A stretch of 64,000 nucleotides of DNA from contig NC_080572.1 in the NCBI RefSeq assembly GCF_030247185.1, positions 235,911,336 to 235,975,335 on the forward strand. The letters run 5' to 3'. The notes under the pieces are model-generated. The model did no database searches and was not told the origin of the DNA. It saw nothing but the letters and a program-made list of their open reading frames with translations. The translations under genes and the position numbers were made by a program. Shown here one piece after another: positions 35,848 to 46,400 of the stretch. Position 1 is the stretch's first letter; each line of letters begins with the position of its first letter. The DNA is from Malaya genurostris. Taxonomy: Eukaryota > Arthropoda > Insecta > Diptera > Culicidae.

Positions 35848-37950
35848 TTAGCGGTTGCGGTGTGCCGATAGCTTCCAGTTCGTCAACGATTTCCTTCTCA
35901 TCGAAGAGCCCTCGTCTAAATAAGCAAGAGTGGACACGGTTGTTTGACGATAATAAAGAGTTACTGGAACAATCCGAAAAATCACTGAACGTTTTCCCGT
36001 ATCTTGAGCATGATGCTGTTCAGCATTATCACCCGTCTGGTTTCTTAATGTCTCTGGTATCGATTGATAGCGATGAATCAACGGGTGATGATGATCGCGG
36101 CAATTTCCAACATTACACGTGATCTTGAATTTGCACCATCCATCGTGGCCATTTAGGCATCGCTCGCACAGATTATACTTATCCTTTAATCTTATACGCT
36201 CTGCGCTGCTCATGTGACGGTATTCGTCACAGTTTCTCACGCGATGTCCATCGGTTTTGCAAATCTGACACGAAACAGATTGTCGCGGCTTAATGTTGCT
36301 GCCGCCACTTCCATTATGCGCATGTATGAAACCCTTCTCATTCACTTTCGATTTTTCCATCTTATGTGGTGTATGGGACTTTGTATCAACAATAAGAGTG
36401 ACTTCACTGGCTTCCGAAACGATCTTCGCAGTAAAATCGGCAAATGTTCGAAGCGTCGCGTGACCTGAATGACACTTAAATTGCACCCATTCTCTTTTCG
36501 TGGCAGCCGGGAGCTTCTCGACCAATTCCTGAATTAGAACGGGATTTACGAGATGATCATGAAGGCCTGAGGCTTCTAAATGATCGCACAATTCTTGGAC
36601 TGCCATTCCGAAAGGAATGAACGTCTCCAGTTTTTCGGCTTTAGGTGAATCCGTTTTCCTTACCTTCATTAACAATGTATAAATCAACTGTTCGGGCCTC
36701 CCATAGAGTATCCGCAGCGTTTGAATTACCTGCGGCACGGAATTTGGTAGCAGCAAGCGGCTACGAACGGATTCGAGCGCTGGGCCCTTCAGGCTTTCTT
36801 GCAGACGTACAAGGTTCTCTATGTGACTAAATCCACAAGCCTCTGTAGAGTTAATAAAACTGCTGTAGAATAGCGGCCATTCCTCAATTTTTCCGCTGAA
36901 TGTGGGTAACTTTTTTGACAGAATTTGTCTGGCAGCGCGATGTGACTTTGTCAACCCCGGCCCGTATTCCATGGGCACACTCTTGGTGGATGAAACAGAT
37001 TCTTCACACTTGCTGGCGGAACTGTGTCGCGCTCCGCTTTGGTGCGAGCCTTTTCCATCGAACACCGAAAAACTTCGAACTTTACTGTCGACCATTGGAC
37101 TCGATGGCGGTAGATCAGGGTTTCGCTCTCGTGAGTCATTATTTGAACTCGTGCATTCGATTTGTTGATCTCCTGAAGTCGATACGTGTAATGTTTGCAA
37201 ATCGAGTTTCGATTGGGACCACTTATTGACTTTAAGCCATTCCAGAATCGACTTACGTTTTTGTAGATCATCCGGATCATTGCAATAATTTCCTCCGACT
37301 GCGACTTGTTCAAGTTCCATTTCCGACGCTAACATTTCGAACCGGTTTCGTTGGAAGGTTTCTCGCAGCTCACGTTGTTGTCGTTGAAATTCAACTTCTT
37401 CGTTCAATCGTTTTTGCAACATGGCTCGTTCCTGCGCCAGCAACTTTTCCTGCAGATCCTTTTCCTGCTGGATCTTCTTCTGGGCAATAACTCTTTCGAT
37501 TTCCATTCGTTTTTCATGGATAACTCTATCCTCTTGTAACTCACGTTCCTTTTCAGCCAGTTCTTCTTCCATGCGACGAAGTTCCGACTGCATCCGAGAG
37601 GGGGATCTTTTGCTGATAGCGGAAGCTGATGATTTTGTGTCGTCTTCTACGATAGACGGCGTTTTCCTTGCGGGAGTGCTACTTCTAGAATTTGCATCGT
37701 TTGATTTCAGCCCTGTAGAAGCATTATTTGTGGGATCAAATGGAAGAGGTAAGGGGGTCCTCTTTGGTACTGTTTTGCCAGTTTTATTTCCCTTTTTCTC
37801 CCTCCTCGAAGAGCATTTGTCACATTTGAACTCACGGTGTTCTACTCCGGGAGATTCTCCGACACAGCAAAAATGAAACCAGGCCTGACAATCATCACAT
37901 GCTACCATGCGGTCGTTATCCGCCTGATCACACTTAGCACAGGCTCCCAT
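35848..37950 (-). CDS. BEL/Pao gag with N-terminal PHD finger, running into protease
   Basis: 700 codons from the ATG at 37950. Residues 4-46 form a perfect C4HC3 PHD-type finger: Cys4, 7, 18, 21, His26, Cys29, 43, 46. A charged Glu/Lys/Arg coiled coil follows at about 125-215. A DUF1759-like Gag region (LPTFSGKIEEWPLFYSSF onward) occupies about 345-490. A CCHC knuckle (CQICKTDGHRVRNC) and further Cys/His pairs lie near 570-640. The frame then enters the retropepsin: YLDEGSS carries the catalytic Asp. Just after it the frame shifts and ends at 35848. BEL elements normally have one gag-pol frame, so this is probably a small deletion at about 35890 rather than programmed frameshifting. Confidence 0.9.
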   Translation of the reverse strand: MGACAKCDQADNDRMVACDDCQAWFHFCCVGESPGVEHREFKCDKCSSRREKKGNKTGKTVPKRTPLPLPFDPTNNASTGLKSNDANSRSSTPARKTPSIVEDDTKSSASAISKRSPSRMQSELRRMEEELAEKERELQEDRVIHEKRMEIERVIAQKKIQQEKDLQEKLLAQERAMLQKRLNEEVEFQRQQRELRETFQRNRFEMLASEMELEQVAVGGNYCNDPDDLQKRKSILEWLKVNKWSQSKLDLQTLHVSTSGDQQIECTSSNNDSRERNPDLPPSSPMVDSKVRSFSVFDGKGSHQSGARHSSASKCEESVSSTKSVPMEYGPGLTKSHRAARQILSKKLPTFSGKIEEWPLFYSSFINSTEACGFSHIENLVRLQESLKGPALESVRSRLLLPNSVPQVIQTLRILYGRPEQLIYTLLMKVRKTDSPKAEKLETFIPFGMAVQELCDHLEASGLHDHLVNPVLIQELVEKLPAATKREWVQFKCHSGHATLRTFADFTAKIVSEASEVTLIVDTKSHTPHKMEKSKVNEKGFIHAHNGSGGSNIKPRQSVSCQICKTDGHRVRNCDEYRHMSSAERIRLKDKYNLCERCLNGHDGWCKFKITCNVGNCRDHHHPLIHRYQSIPETLRNQTGDNAEQHHAQDTGKRSVIFRIVPVTLYYRQTTVSTLAYLDEGSSMRRKSLTNWKLSAHRNR

Positions 37951-37980
37951 CTCAAAGTGAGATTAAATCTTTTGAGAAAT

Positions 37981-38470
37981 TGTTTCGGTAGGCAGTAGAA
38001 AAATAAATTTTGAAGCAGTTCTTGTGAATCAGCTCAAACTGAAAATAATATTTATTTTGCATTAATCGCGTTTCAACCAATTCAATCGGTTACTTACAGA
38101 TTTAGTTCCTTTCATCAATTCGAGCAAACGTGCTCGACACTAGATATTTCTGCCTACGCTTGCTGTATGTAAGTAAGGTTTGTAAATATCTAGTGTACAA
38201 TATAAAATGTAAATCAACTTACAATAAATTCAGTATAATTCAACGTATGTAGATTAACCAAAAATCTTCCACTTTTCTCTCACTGTCGGTCTAACTTATA
38301 ACCTTTCACTTCTATCTATCCAATATAACTGTATCTCATTCCTCTTCCTGTTTCTATCAACTTGCTTTTTCGCTGTCAAATCTTCTACCTTCATCTTACT
38401 TCTTTTCGGTTTAATAACGGTTAGTCTCGTTTGGGTATGTCGACGTCGTTCGTCATCAGTGGTTTTAACA
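37981..38470 (-). repeat. 5' LTR
   Basis: 490 bp, the upstream LTR for minus-strand transcription. The gag start codon lies only about 30 bases inside it, an unusually short leader. Confidence 0.95.
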
Positions 38471-38475
38471 CATTA

Positions 38476-38920
38476 TTTGCTTTCGCAATCCTGTGATTTT
38501 TGAAGGAAAAATTGTAAACGTTCGTGTGATGAGCTGAATTACCCAGCGTTGCTCGGAAATGTTTCATGAAAGCAAAGCCAAAATCCAAGAAATTGTCCTA
38601 CTCATTAAAATACTCTGATTGTAGTGAAACATAACCAAGAGAGCAACCCGATTGAAGAATACTCCGTACATGTTCAGATTGCGCACAGTCAGTATCGTCG
38701 AATCAGGCCAGTTTTATATTCGGTCCCTTTTGTTAGAAACATTTAACACTCACTTCTCTCTATTATTACCTTCTTAATAACCTCTGCGAAAAAAAATGTG
38801 AACTTGAATAGCCGTTCCTCGTTACATCCGAACAACAACATCTCAGGCTGCCGTGGTTATAAACTCCTGAGCTACTCTTTTCTCGTTATAAAAATTCTTA
38901 TGACATCATTATGTCCTTGT
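38476..38920. other. Non-coding gap between two retroelements
   Basis: Nothing recognised beyond the right copy of the BEL target site. Confidence 0.4.
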
Positions 38921-38934
38921 AAGATTTTCCATTT

Positions 38935-40005
38935 TTTTTTGTAATAAAATTTTTATTCTGGCTTTTTTGCGTAAAAGCTTTACGTGGCCGATTGACTTAC
39001 ATTTTTGTTACATAAATTATTTTTTTGCTATTGGATCTCGTTGTCACCCTTTTTCTAGGGGAAGATGAGTTTCAATTTCCATCCAACGAGGACCGGGGGT
39101 CACTTTGTCCGCGGCTTATCTCATCATCCATTGGTTCATCGTCAGTGTTGTGTGTGATTTCCGTTTCCTTTTCGTTTTCCTTGTTGATCGTAGTATTGGG
39201 CTCGTTGAGGGTTGCTGTAGATGCGCCTTGTCGTACATTGGTTGCATTTACTGGTTAGTTGGAGGATAAGTTGTTAACTGCAGCTGGTCCAGTCCTTGTC
39301 CAGTTTATGACATGGTTCACCGTAGTGAACAGCTTTTTGGCAATATTGACATGTGGCCATCTGATTGTCATAGGTAACAAGTGCTTTGCACGGGATTCTT
39401 GTATCCTGACCGAATGTCACATAAGAAGATATAGCCCTCTTGAAGCGCATGCGTAATAAACATACGCCATTTAGAATACCGGGGAAAAAGTTCTTCCACT
39501 TTTCTTTTTCGATAGAGAGAATCTCTCCGTATTGGGACATAGTTTTGAGAATATATGAATCGGTGACGCTTGAGGGAAGATCATGCACACGCACTTCTAT
39601 AGCACTATCTTCCATATATACTGGAATGTTGTACTTAATGTTCTCGTGACCCACATAGTGCACATAGTTATTGTCTTTTGTGAATTGAATTGTATCCAAC
39701 TCTTTATAGAACTTGAAATAAACAACATTATTGGATTGAAGTAAATGCACACGTTTAATATCAAGATGCATTTGCTCCTTAAGCAAACCTTCAAGTTTGT
39801 CGTATCGAAGGTCGAATTTTGCACTGCCTGAAGTCAACAACAATTGTATTCTTTCGTGTCGGCGGTAGCTTTTGTTCGTTTGGTTCACTCATTTCGAGGT
39901 CGTTCTATTGTTTTCACTACACAATACTGTACTTGGATTCTTCCGTCCCGAACGTAAGCGGTTTTGTTATATCGACTGACTTGGATGCGATGTGAATGCG
40001 AACTG
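38935..40005 (-). mobile_element. ORF1-only retroelement with 14-bp target-site duplication
   Basis: A minus-strand unit of 1071 bp bounded by aagattttccattt at 38921-38934 and 40006-40019 (plus-strand coordinates, perfect 14-bp repeat). Its 5' end (cagttcgcattcacatc, at 40005) is shared exactly with the fragment at 27599. It has a short leader, one gag-like frame, a 3' region with a gcttttacgcaaaaaagcc motif and a short A-run. No endonuclease or RT sequence is present between the duplicated target sites, so the retroposed unit itself lacks ORF2. It resembles the concept of HAL1-type half-LINEs. Confidence 0.85.
39274..39888 (-). CDS. LINE-type ORF1 protein (nucleic-acid-binding, gag-like)
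   Basis: 204 codons from MNQTNKSYRRHERIQLLLTS. The upstream in-frame ATG of the family (MSEPNEQ in the 27.7-kb copy) reads here through MSEPNKQKLPP-like codons in a neighbouring frame, so the start region may carry a 1-base change. The middle has DLPSSVTDSYILKTMSQYGE, an RRM-like segment, then WKNFFPGILNG and a C-terminal CQYCQKAVHYGEPC zinc-knuckle-like cluster (C-x2-C-x5-H-x3-C). This architecture is that of ORF1 proteins of several insect LINE clades. Beyond the stop at 39274 a second open stretch (about 39265-39085) continues acidic, Asn/Thr-rich sequence and may be the original C-terminus. Confidence 0.7.
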   Translation of the reverse strand: MNQTNKSYRRHERIQLLLTSGSAKFDLRYDKLEGLLKEQMHLDIKRVHLLQSNNVVYFKFYKELDTIQFTKDNNYVHYVGHENIKYNIPVYMEDSAIEVRVHDLPSSVTDSYILKTMSQYGEILSIEKEKWKNFFPGILNGVCLLRMRFKRAISSYVTFGQDTRIPCKALVTYDNQMATCQYCQKAVHYGEPCHKLDKDWTSCS

Positions 40006-40019
40006 AAGATTTTCCATTT

Positions 40020-40399
40020 GATAATGATTATTTGATAACGAAAGGCTGTTCATCATCATAACTACATTTGTACTATAGAATAACGAATCAACCAACACAA
40101 ATGTTGTCGTAAATTTACTTCCTTCATTTTGGATCGACAGTCTTCTCAATTTACACAAAAACTGCATATTGATTGTATGATTTCTTTGTCAATTCAGATT
40201 TTTTTTAAGAATCCTTATTCTCTCTCCCTCTTGTGAATATTTTTGTGGCTCTTACTTAAATGCTAGAAGTATGCTGTATTCGTCAAGAAATACTATTTTT
40301 GCGTAAAATCCAATCCAATTTACCTTACACATTCAATGTTTGGGACACTTGCTACACACCCTTTCCCTCAAAATAACACTAGCCCTTATTCTGTTTTTC
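40020..40399. other. Non-coding gap
   Basis: No gene recognised. Confidence 0.35.
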
Positions 40400-40626
40400 A
40401 TAAGAAAAACATTAACATTTCGTCAGAAATCGATGCAAGTTCCGATGGAGATTTTGGCAATCTATTTCCAGAGCCGGAACTTGGAGACCGTCACAGTCGT
40501 AAAAGGTTTTTGCGGCTTTGATATAGACAGACTTACAAGTTTAAATAGTTCTTAAATCTGCTTTGAAATTTCGTGCTTATCAGTGTCGTAAATTTTATGA
40601 CGATTAGACATTTCAGCGGACATATA

Positions 40627-41892
40627 AGGAGTGTATCGAAAAGTAGTTAGCAACATTGATTATTGAATAAAAAAAACGAAAAAAACATATTTTGACATCA
40701 GCTTTCGATACATTGTAGAAAAATTACATTTTTATGCATTTCACTGATTATATTGAAGAAAATCCTAGTTTCTGTGAAACGCTCGCACTTAGGACTTGAC
40801 ATTCTTCACTAAATTCTGCATAGTTACTTTTGTGACTTTCCTGGTGGTAGCTGTCCAGTTTTTTTTTTTTTGAACTCCTGCATGTTTTGGGACACTGTAC
40901 CTTCCTTCCGATAGTGGCGCTTGACAATTTCCAATACCTTTCATTTGCCCGAAGATCCGGGCAGTTCGGTGGGTTGATGTCCTTTTCCACGAATTGTACT
41001 TTATTTTTTGACAACCACTCTAGAACGGAGTTGGCGTAGTGGGCTGAAGCCAAATCCGGCCAGAAGAGAGGAGGAGCCTTATGCTTTCTGTACAGTGGCA
41101 GCATTCTCTTCTTCAAACATTCTATCTCGTACACCTTGGCGTTAATTGTGCCCTTCGTGAAGAAAATCGACGACCGCAAACCACAGGTATAAATTGCTTG
41201 CCAGACCAACACCTTCTGCTCAAACTTTTCCATCGCCACCGTGGTGTCAGCGTCGTCCAGGTCCTGGTACACCGATTTCGTATAATATTGCGGTCCGGGC
41301 AGCGCTCGAGAGTCTTCATTTGCGTAGGTTTCGTCGTCGATCAGGATGCATCCGTCTTTATTCTGTAGAATCCGGTTATACAGTTTTCGCGCTCTTATTT
41401 TGGCCTGAACTTGCTGTACCAGGGACTTTTCCGGCACCTTCTGTTTCTTGTACATCTTCAAGGAGTTCCGTACTTTGATCCGTTGAATCATACCAATGCT
41501 GGTGTTGAACTGCTTGGCCAAATCTCGCGTCGACGCCGATGGGTTTTTCCTGATGTACTCAACCACTTTTAGGTCCCGGCCGGACTGGCTGGGGTCCGTT
41601 TTCCTACCGGATCGGGGCAAATCCTTCATGGAAAGGGTCTTACCGAACTTCTCGTTAATATTTTTGACACTGGTGTGGTGCACTTTCTGAGCATCAAGAG
41701 TGTAGAATTTTCTTTCGCCTTTTTGGATCAATTCGACTCATCATTGAAACGATAGACCATACCGAAACCAATCGATTGCGCAGCTGTTATTGACATGTAA
41801 ACAAACATGTCACCGCAAAACACGCTGCAAAAAATTAAGCCATTTCAGAGTAATAACTGTTTGAATGTTGCTAACTACTAATCGATACTACT
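40627..41892 (-). mobile_element. ITmD37E (Tc1/mariner superfamily) transposon
   Basis: 1266 bp. Ends are inverted copies sharing agtagttagcaacatt (left 40641-40657, right inverted at about 41861-41877) and an outer gtatcga. TA dinucleotides flank it (40625-40626, 41893-41894). The encoded transposase shows the D,D37E spacing characteristic of a mosquito family. The size is typical of a full-length member. The related repeat at 61.8-62.4 kb lacks the insertion and gives the empty site. Confidence 0.9.
40748..41731 (-). pseudogene. DD37E transposase, frameshifted near the C-terminus
   Basis: 327-codon frame. The N-terminal part has two helix-turn-helix regions (PSASTRDLAKQFNTSIGMIQ in the second). 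Catalytic residues: first Asp in CILIDDETY, second Asp in FWPDLASAHY, then Glu in LRANERYW with 37 residues between, hence DD37E. After ANERYW the family-like continuation (TVSQNMQEFKKK-type) is found in another frame, so a one-base loss at about 40915-40925 has shifted the frame, and a 13-base A-run (40859-40871 on the complement) adds further doubt. The catalytic triad itself is intact. Cut-and-paste transposition would need a protein from another copy. Confidence 0.85.
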
Positions 41893-42290
41893 TAATAAGT
41901 GCAGCAAAATCAAACAAGGCACGCTGTGTGTTTCGTTCGTAAGGTGGTGGTATTTTCTTCTTGCGTACCAGCACGTACCGATGCATACCGATTTTGCATC
42001 ATCATCATTTTGTATGACGGTTTGAAAGTTTTGACACTCATCGCCCTATAATTTCGGAACCGGAAGTCGGATCTGGATGAAATTGTACACTATTTCTTAA
42101 ACCAAGGAGAGCTGTAATTTGTATCAAGATTTGTGAAAAACGGTTTAACCGTTGCTGAGAAATCGAAGCGAGTTCCGTTTTTGGAATTTTTTTATAGCTA
42201 TTATCGGGGCTTTCGGAACCGGAAAATAGACTTTTGAATGCGGTATATGCTCGTAGTACTCTATTCAGCTAATTGACTGTGATAATGTCT

Positions 42291-43509
42291 GTGTAAGTTC
42301 TTGCCCCTTGGAATAAAGGCCTTGAGGTCTAACAACGTAACGGATGACGATAGTGAGTTTAATTTTTGTGGCCCATACTCGTCTTATCACATCCAATCCA
42401 TGGGATCATTTGTAATCGTTGTGTTCAATTCAAAATGCAGTATAAAACTTGGTGATTTTTGCGCCACTCTCGCGGATACCGAGAGATTACCAGTCGCGTT
42501 TAGTTGCCCGACTATGTTGTTTTAGCATGAGATTCCTCAGGGGAATTTGCTCGAACGGTTACTAGGTTATATTTAACAAAACTAGAAAAACTCCTTCAAA
42601 ATTCAAATTCGCCAAAATGCCACCTTGTCACAATAACCAATCGTTCACACTTTTCCGATACCTGCAAAAAATAATCGACTCGAGAACAAAATACCAAAGT
42701 GGAGCAAAATCAACGGAAGTAAGAACCCCTCGAATTTCATACTACCGACATATGGAAGCGATTAGACTCACTAGCAACATAATTACATAAACTTTTTTCA
42801 TGTAGATATTCCATTTTTATAGCAACGTGGTAATTTATAGCTGCTGTAGCTATGACACATTTGTTGTGAAACATTTCCCAATACGATTGAGTAAAGCTAA
42901 TCAATTTTCGATTACTGAATGTTGCTAAATTCCATTTTTACCGCAAAATTGTAAAATATGTTACACATTGTGATGAATTATGAAGAAGTGCCCGTACACG
43001 TGATATCACATGCAAATAATAGGCTTTTTGTGAATGATCTACGCCATCCAAAATCTACCTGAAATTCAGACCATAACATCTACCAGAATAACAAAATACA
43101 CTAAAGTGCTTATTTTTCATTTTCCATGCTCGTGATTCACTGAAGTCGTTGAATAACTGCCAATATCTCTGAAATAGACAAGTAAGCAATATGAACAGCA
43201 AACAAAAAAGTAGCCATTACCCTTTTGGTCTTGCTGTGGCACAGTGTAATCCCTAAGAACTATATTCCAAGTAGTTCTTGGATCTTGAAATATCCAATAA
43301 GTTTATAAAAAATAGTATCTCGTTTTGATATCGCTTGTGAATAAATACTCAAACAAATTAGCAAGAAGCAGAAAATCTCGAAACAAAGTGTAGAACAGAA
43401 GAAGCGAGCAGCAACAAGGGCCCGGAAATTGTATTCGCGTCTTTTGCAATGTTTGGACGCATGCGTTTTGATGGACGATGAGACTTGATGAAGATATTCC
43501 TCGATTCAA
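42291..43509. other. Non-coding stretch
   Basis: No gene or clear repeat seen. An open frame at 42301-42525 is unrecognised. Confidence 0.35.
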
Positions 43510-43512
43510 GTG

Positions 43513-43869
43513 GAGAATCGATCTGAGTGTCTCAAGAAGAGATTACTGCCTTTATATGAGAAGCATAGTACACCTCCACTGTTTTGGTCGGATTTAGCGT
43601 CGGCTCACTATGCCAAAACCACTCTCAATTGGCTTGCGGAAAAGGGTATAAATTTCGTTGAGAAAAATATCAATCCACCAAATTGGCCTCAGCTTCGACC
43701 CATCGAACGTTTCTGGGCAATCGTGAAGAGGGTCTTTAAGAAGACTTGTAAAGCAGCTGGGAACATGCAGGAGTTCAAAAAAAATTGGGTTCAAGCGTCC
43801 AAAAAATGCGATGCAACACTTGTCAGAAACTTGATGAAGATATTCCTAGATACTTCATATCTCATTTGA
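43513..43869 (+). pseudogene. C-terminal fragment of a second DD37E-type transposase
   Basis: The frame (ECLKKRLLPLYEKHSTPPLF, then WSDLASAHYAKTTLNWLAEK and PNWPQLRPIERFWAIVKRVF) aligns with the C-terminal half of the transposase at 40748-41731. The second catalytic Asp and the Glu are again 37 residues apart. The first Asp and the DNA-binding half are absent. It ends at TGA 43867-43869. No terminal inverted repeats located. It is a diverged member, since about half the residues differ. Confidence 0.85.
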
Positions 43870-46400
43870 TCAAGTATATTTCTGGTTCTGGTATTATGAT
43901 CACCTCTTCGAAATAGTTTTCTATCACTGTATTTAATGCAATTTACCCATAGTTTTATTTTCGATTGTTGTAAGTTTTTGTATAAGTTTCGGTTGTATTT
44001 ATGGGAGTTTTGTTCTCTAGATAACATTCATGTTTGTTGTTTCGATAAAGTTACACGTGATAGGACAGCAGTCGATTTTCAATATCTGTTAATACGTAAT
44101 TAATTTTGTCCTCCTCTTTAAGGGATTTTATTAATTCTTGAAACTTTAACTGCCTGCGTCTTTGTTTTAAGAATTTCATCCAATAATCCTGTTATAAAGT
44201 GAATCATCAATAATCCCTCTGCGAAGGGTTTTTGTACTTGCCCCTGGCACAAATTTTCCTAGGAAAGTCTACGACAGTCCCTTACCTATCAAAGCAGGCC
44301 ATGATTAGTAATTGATCGCAAAATTTCTCTGAGTGTCATTAGGTAAATTAAAAAATAAACTGGAATCTGCACGCAATGCCTTCCAAAAGTGATCATATTC
44401 ATTTATAAACGAATTTAAATTGTAAACCTTAAATCTATCTTTATTCAATTTTTCACGAGTGCTTTTAACATGGAGCCTTATACGTTGAACGGTAAATACT
44501 GTATCAAAATGAATATACTTACTTCAAGACTACATAGCAAAGATCAACCACATAAAAAATTCAAAGTCGTTTTCCGAAGTCAAAACTTTTTACGAGTTAC
44601 ATAATCACAGCGAACACATCATATTAATGATGTGGAAAAGTTTGCAAGGCATGAATTATGGAATCTATGAGTTTTCCCTTGCAATAATTGTATTTGCCTT
44701 CATTATCCAATCACCGTTACCGCTAGCTTCCCCTATCTTTAAGTCGTGAATTTTCGTATCACGTTTAAAGTCTTTAGTCTCATCATCGAATCCGTCTTCA
44801 GTGACACCCGTTGGTCCCGGTACGGTGCGGTGGGAAACAAATCTTCCCCATGAAAGTCAGTCTCGACCGAAAATCCCAGATTAAATATTTTGTTTCCAAC
44901 CCCTATGTAGTCTAATTTCCATAAAATTCAAATCGACAACACCAACCGCACCACCGACAAAGTTACAACCTGACAAGCTAAAATTGCATTACCCACCCAC
45001 CCCGGCTTTAATCGTGATTCTGATCCGAAAAAAAGTTGTTTTAATAAAAGTTCCAGCTTGCTATGACGAAACAAGTTCCTAATTGTGTGTTCATAAACAA
45101 ATCAACTTCACCGTTTATGCGGCCTGCTTAGAAGCTGAAGCATCGGTGAAAGTTGAAATTCGTTGGAAAACTGTTGTCACATTACATGAATTTTTCTGCT
45201 CTTGTGGCGAGCCTCGATTGCCGTCGTTCCGATGAATGAAGCACTTTAATGATGAATTTGATTAGATTTTGTGAAGAGAGTGGGAGCTGAGAATCGATTG
45301 AATTATGTTTAGAATAGGACAAGTGTAATTGTAAAATTCCACCACGAAACAAGATTGATTTGTGATCAGAAAATGATGCCGAGTGAAATTTCTTATGACA
45401 CAACATCTTCTAGTATTTGATCATCTGGGATTTAGGCGCTTGGAATTGGAACCATCTCAAACAATGCTAGGACATGTTTACCAAACGTGACGTTAAACCA
45501 ATTTCAACTATAAAACATTTATTGGGGCGTGTGTATGAAATTCACTTACCGTCCCCATACTCTCGGTAGAAAAACAGTAACCGATAGCCTCCGAACATAA
45601 TTTGGTTATCTCGATTTCGTAACCTCCAGCACGAGTGTAGTATCTCACGACGTAGCATGACTTTTAATACCTGGGCTAGAAACTAGAATACAATTATTAC
45701 AGCAGATCCCTTCCCCATACCACCCGGCGGGGATAAAAGCAGGGAAGGCATCGTGCTGTGGTAAAACCAATCTGACCGTAGGATTACCCGTCACTTTCGA
45801 TGTCCCCCAGGGGCAAGATTTAGCCGTCGGGGTTCGTCCGATTTTGTTCGGTGCGATTGTTGGATGAGGTGAATCGGAAATTTAATTTCATCATACTTCC
45901 TCGCTGCACTGGCCCTGGAACCCTGGATTACCCTTGGTTGGTTGGTTGGTCCGAAATTCCGGTTGCGGAGAAAGGTTCCTCGCACCATGTAACAGCAGGA
46001 AACGTAAAGCAATCTCTCGGAAAATTGTTTTTAGTTGATCGTACCTAACTCTAATGGCTTATATGAGGGCTGTTGTGGAAAATGCAATCCGTACGGGATG
46101 AAGGTAGGTCTCGGTATGTTATTCGACAGACACACATCTCACAAAGCAAATCGAGTTACCGAAAGCTGCTGTCAGTATTGAAATGCTGTCAATCATCCAG
46201 TGCAGTGGAGCCATCACGACGACTGTAGCTGTGATTTTCCGCAAAAACGAGGATGGTCAGGTAGCAGTCGAAAACCACACTTTTCCGACGATTTTCCAAT
46301 AGCAAACAGTACGGATCCCTCTCTCGAGTATTTATTTTATTTTCATCATTTCAACTTCACGTCATAGTCAACATTGAACTTCCAAAACAAAGTGGGAAAT
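43870..46400. other. Non-coding stretch
   Basis: No gene recognised on either strand. 44750-45000 and 45680-46080 are richer in G+C than neighbouring DNA and contain no repeat that I can link elsewhere in the window. They could be regulatory or exonic, but no frame or splice pattern supports that. Confidence 0.35.

Larger units (their letters stand above)
31478..38475 (-). mobile_element. BEL/Pao LTR retrotransposon, nearly identical LTRs
   Basis: Minus-strand element, 31483-38470, flanked by the 5-bp direct repeat CATTA (31478-31482 and 38471-38475). It has 490-bp LTRs, then gag with PHD finger, coiled coil, DUF1759-like region and zinc knuckles, aspartic protease, RT (YVDD), RNase H, integrase and a C-terminal DUF5641-like region. 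The order is that of BEL/Pao elements; no envelope-like frame is present. The two LTRs differ at one position only, so the insertion is young. The reading frame is nevertheless broken by a frameshift in protease and two in-frame stops. The primer-binding site was not assigned. Confidence 0.95.
40400..42290. repeat. Dispersed repeat split by a DD37E transposon
   Basis: 40405-40626 and 41893-42290 together correspond to 61800-62390: shared blocks include aagaaatcgat-like, ggagaccgtc, gtaaattttatgacgattag, tttgcatcatc-like and ggtttgaaagttttgacact. The right part contains a tttcggaaccggaagtcgga module. The ITmD37E element lies between the two halves. Confidence 0.8.

Noticed and set aside
35845..35900. 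Programmed ribosomal frameshift between gag and pol
   Set aside because: The break lies inside the protease right after the catalytic motif, where residues also appear to be missing, so a deletion is the simpler reading.
31961..37876. Plus-strand frames across the BEL element
   Set aside because: Mirror frames of gag-pol without motifs of their own.
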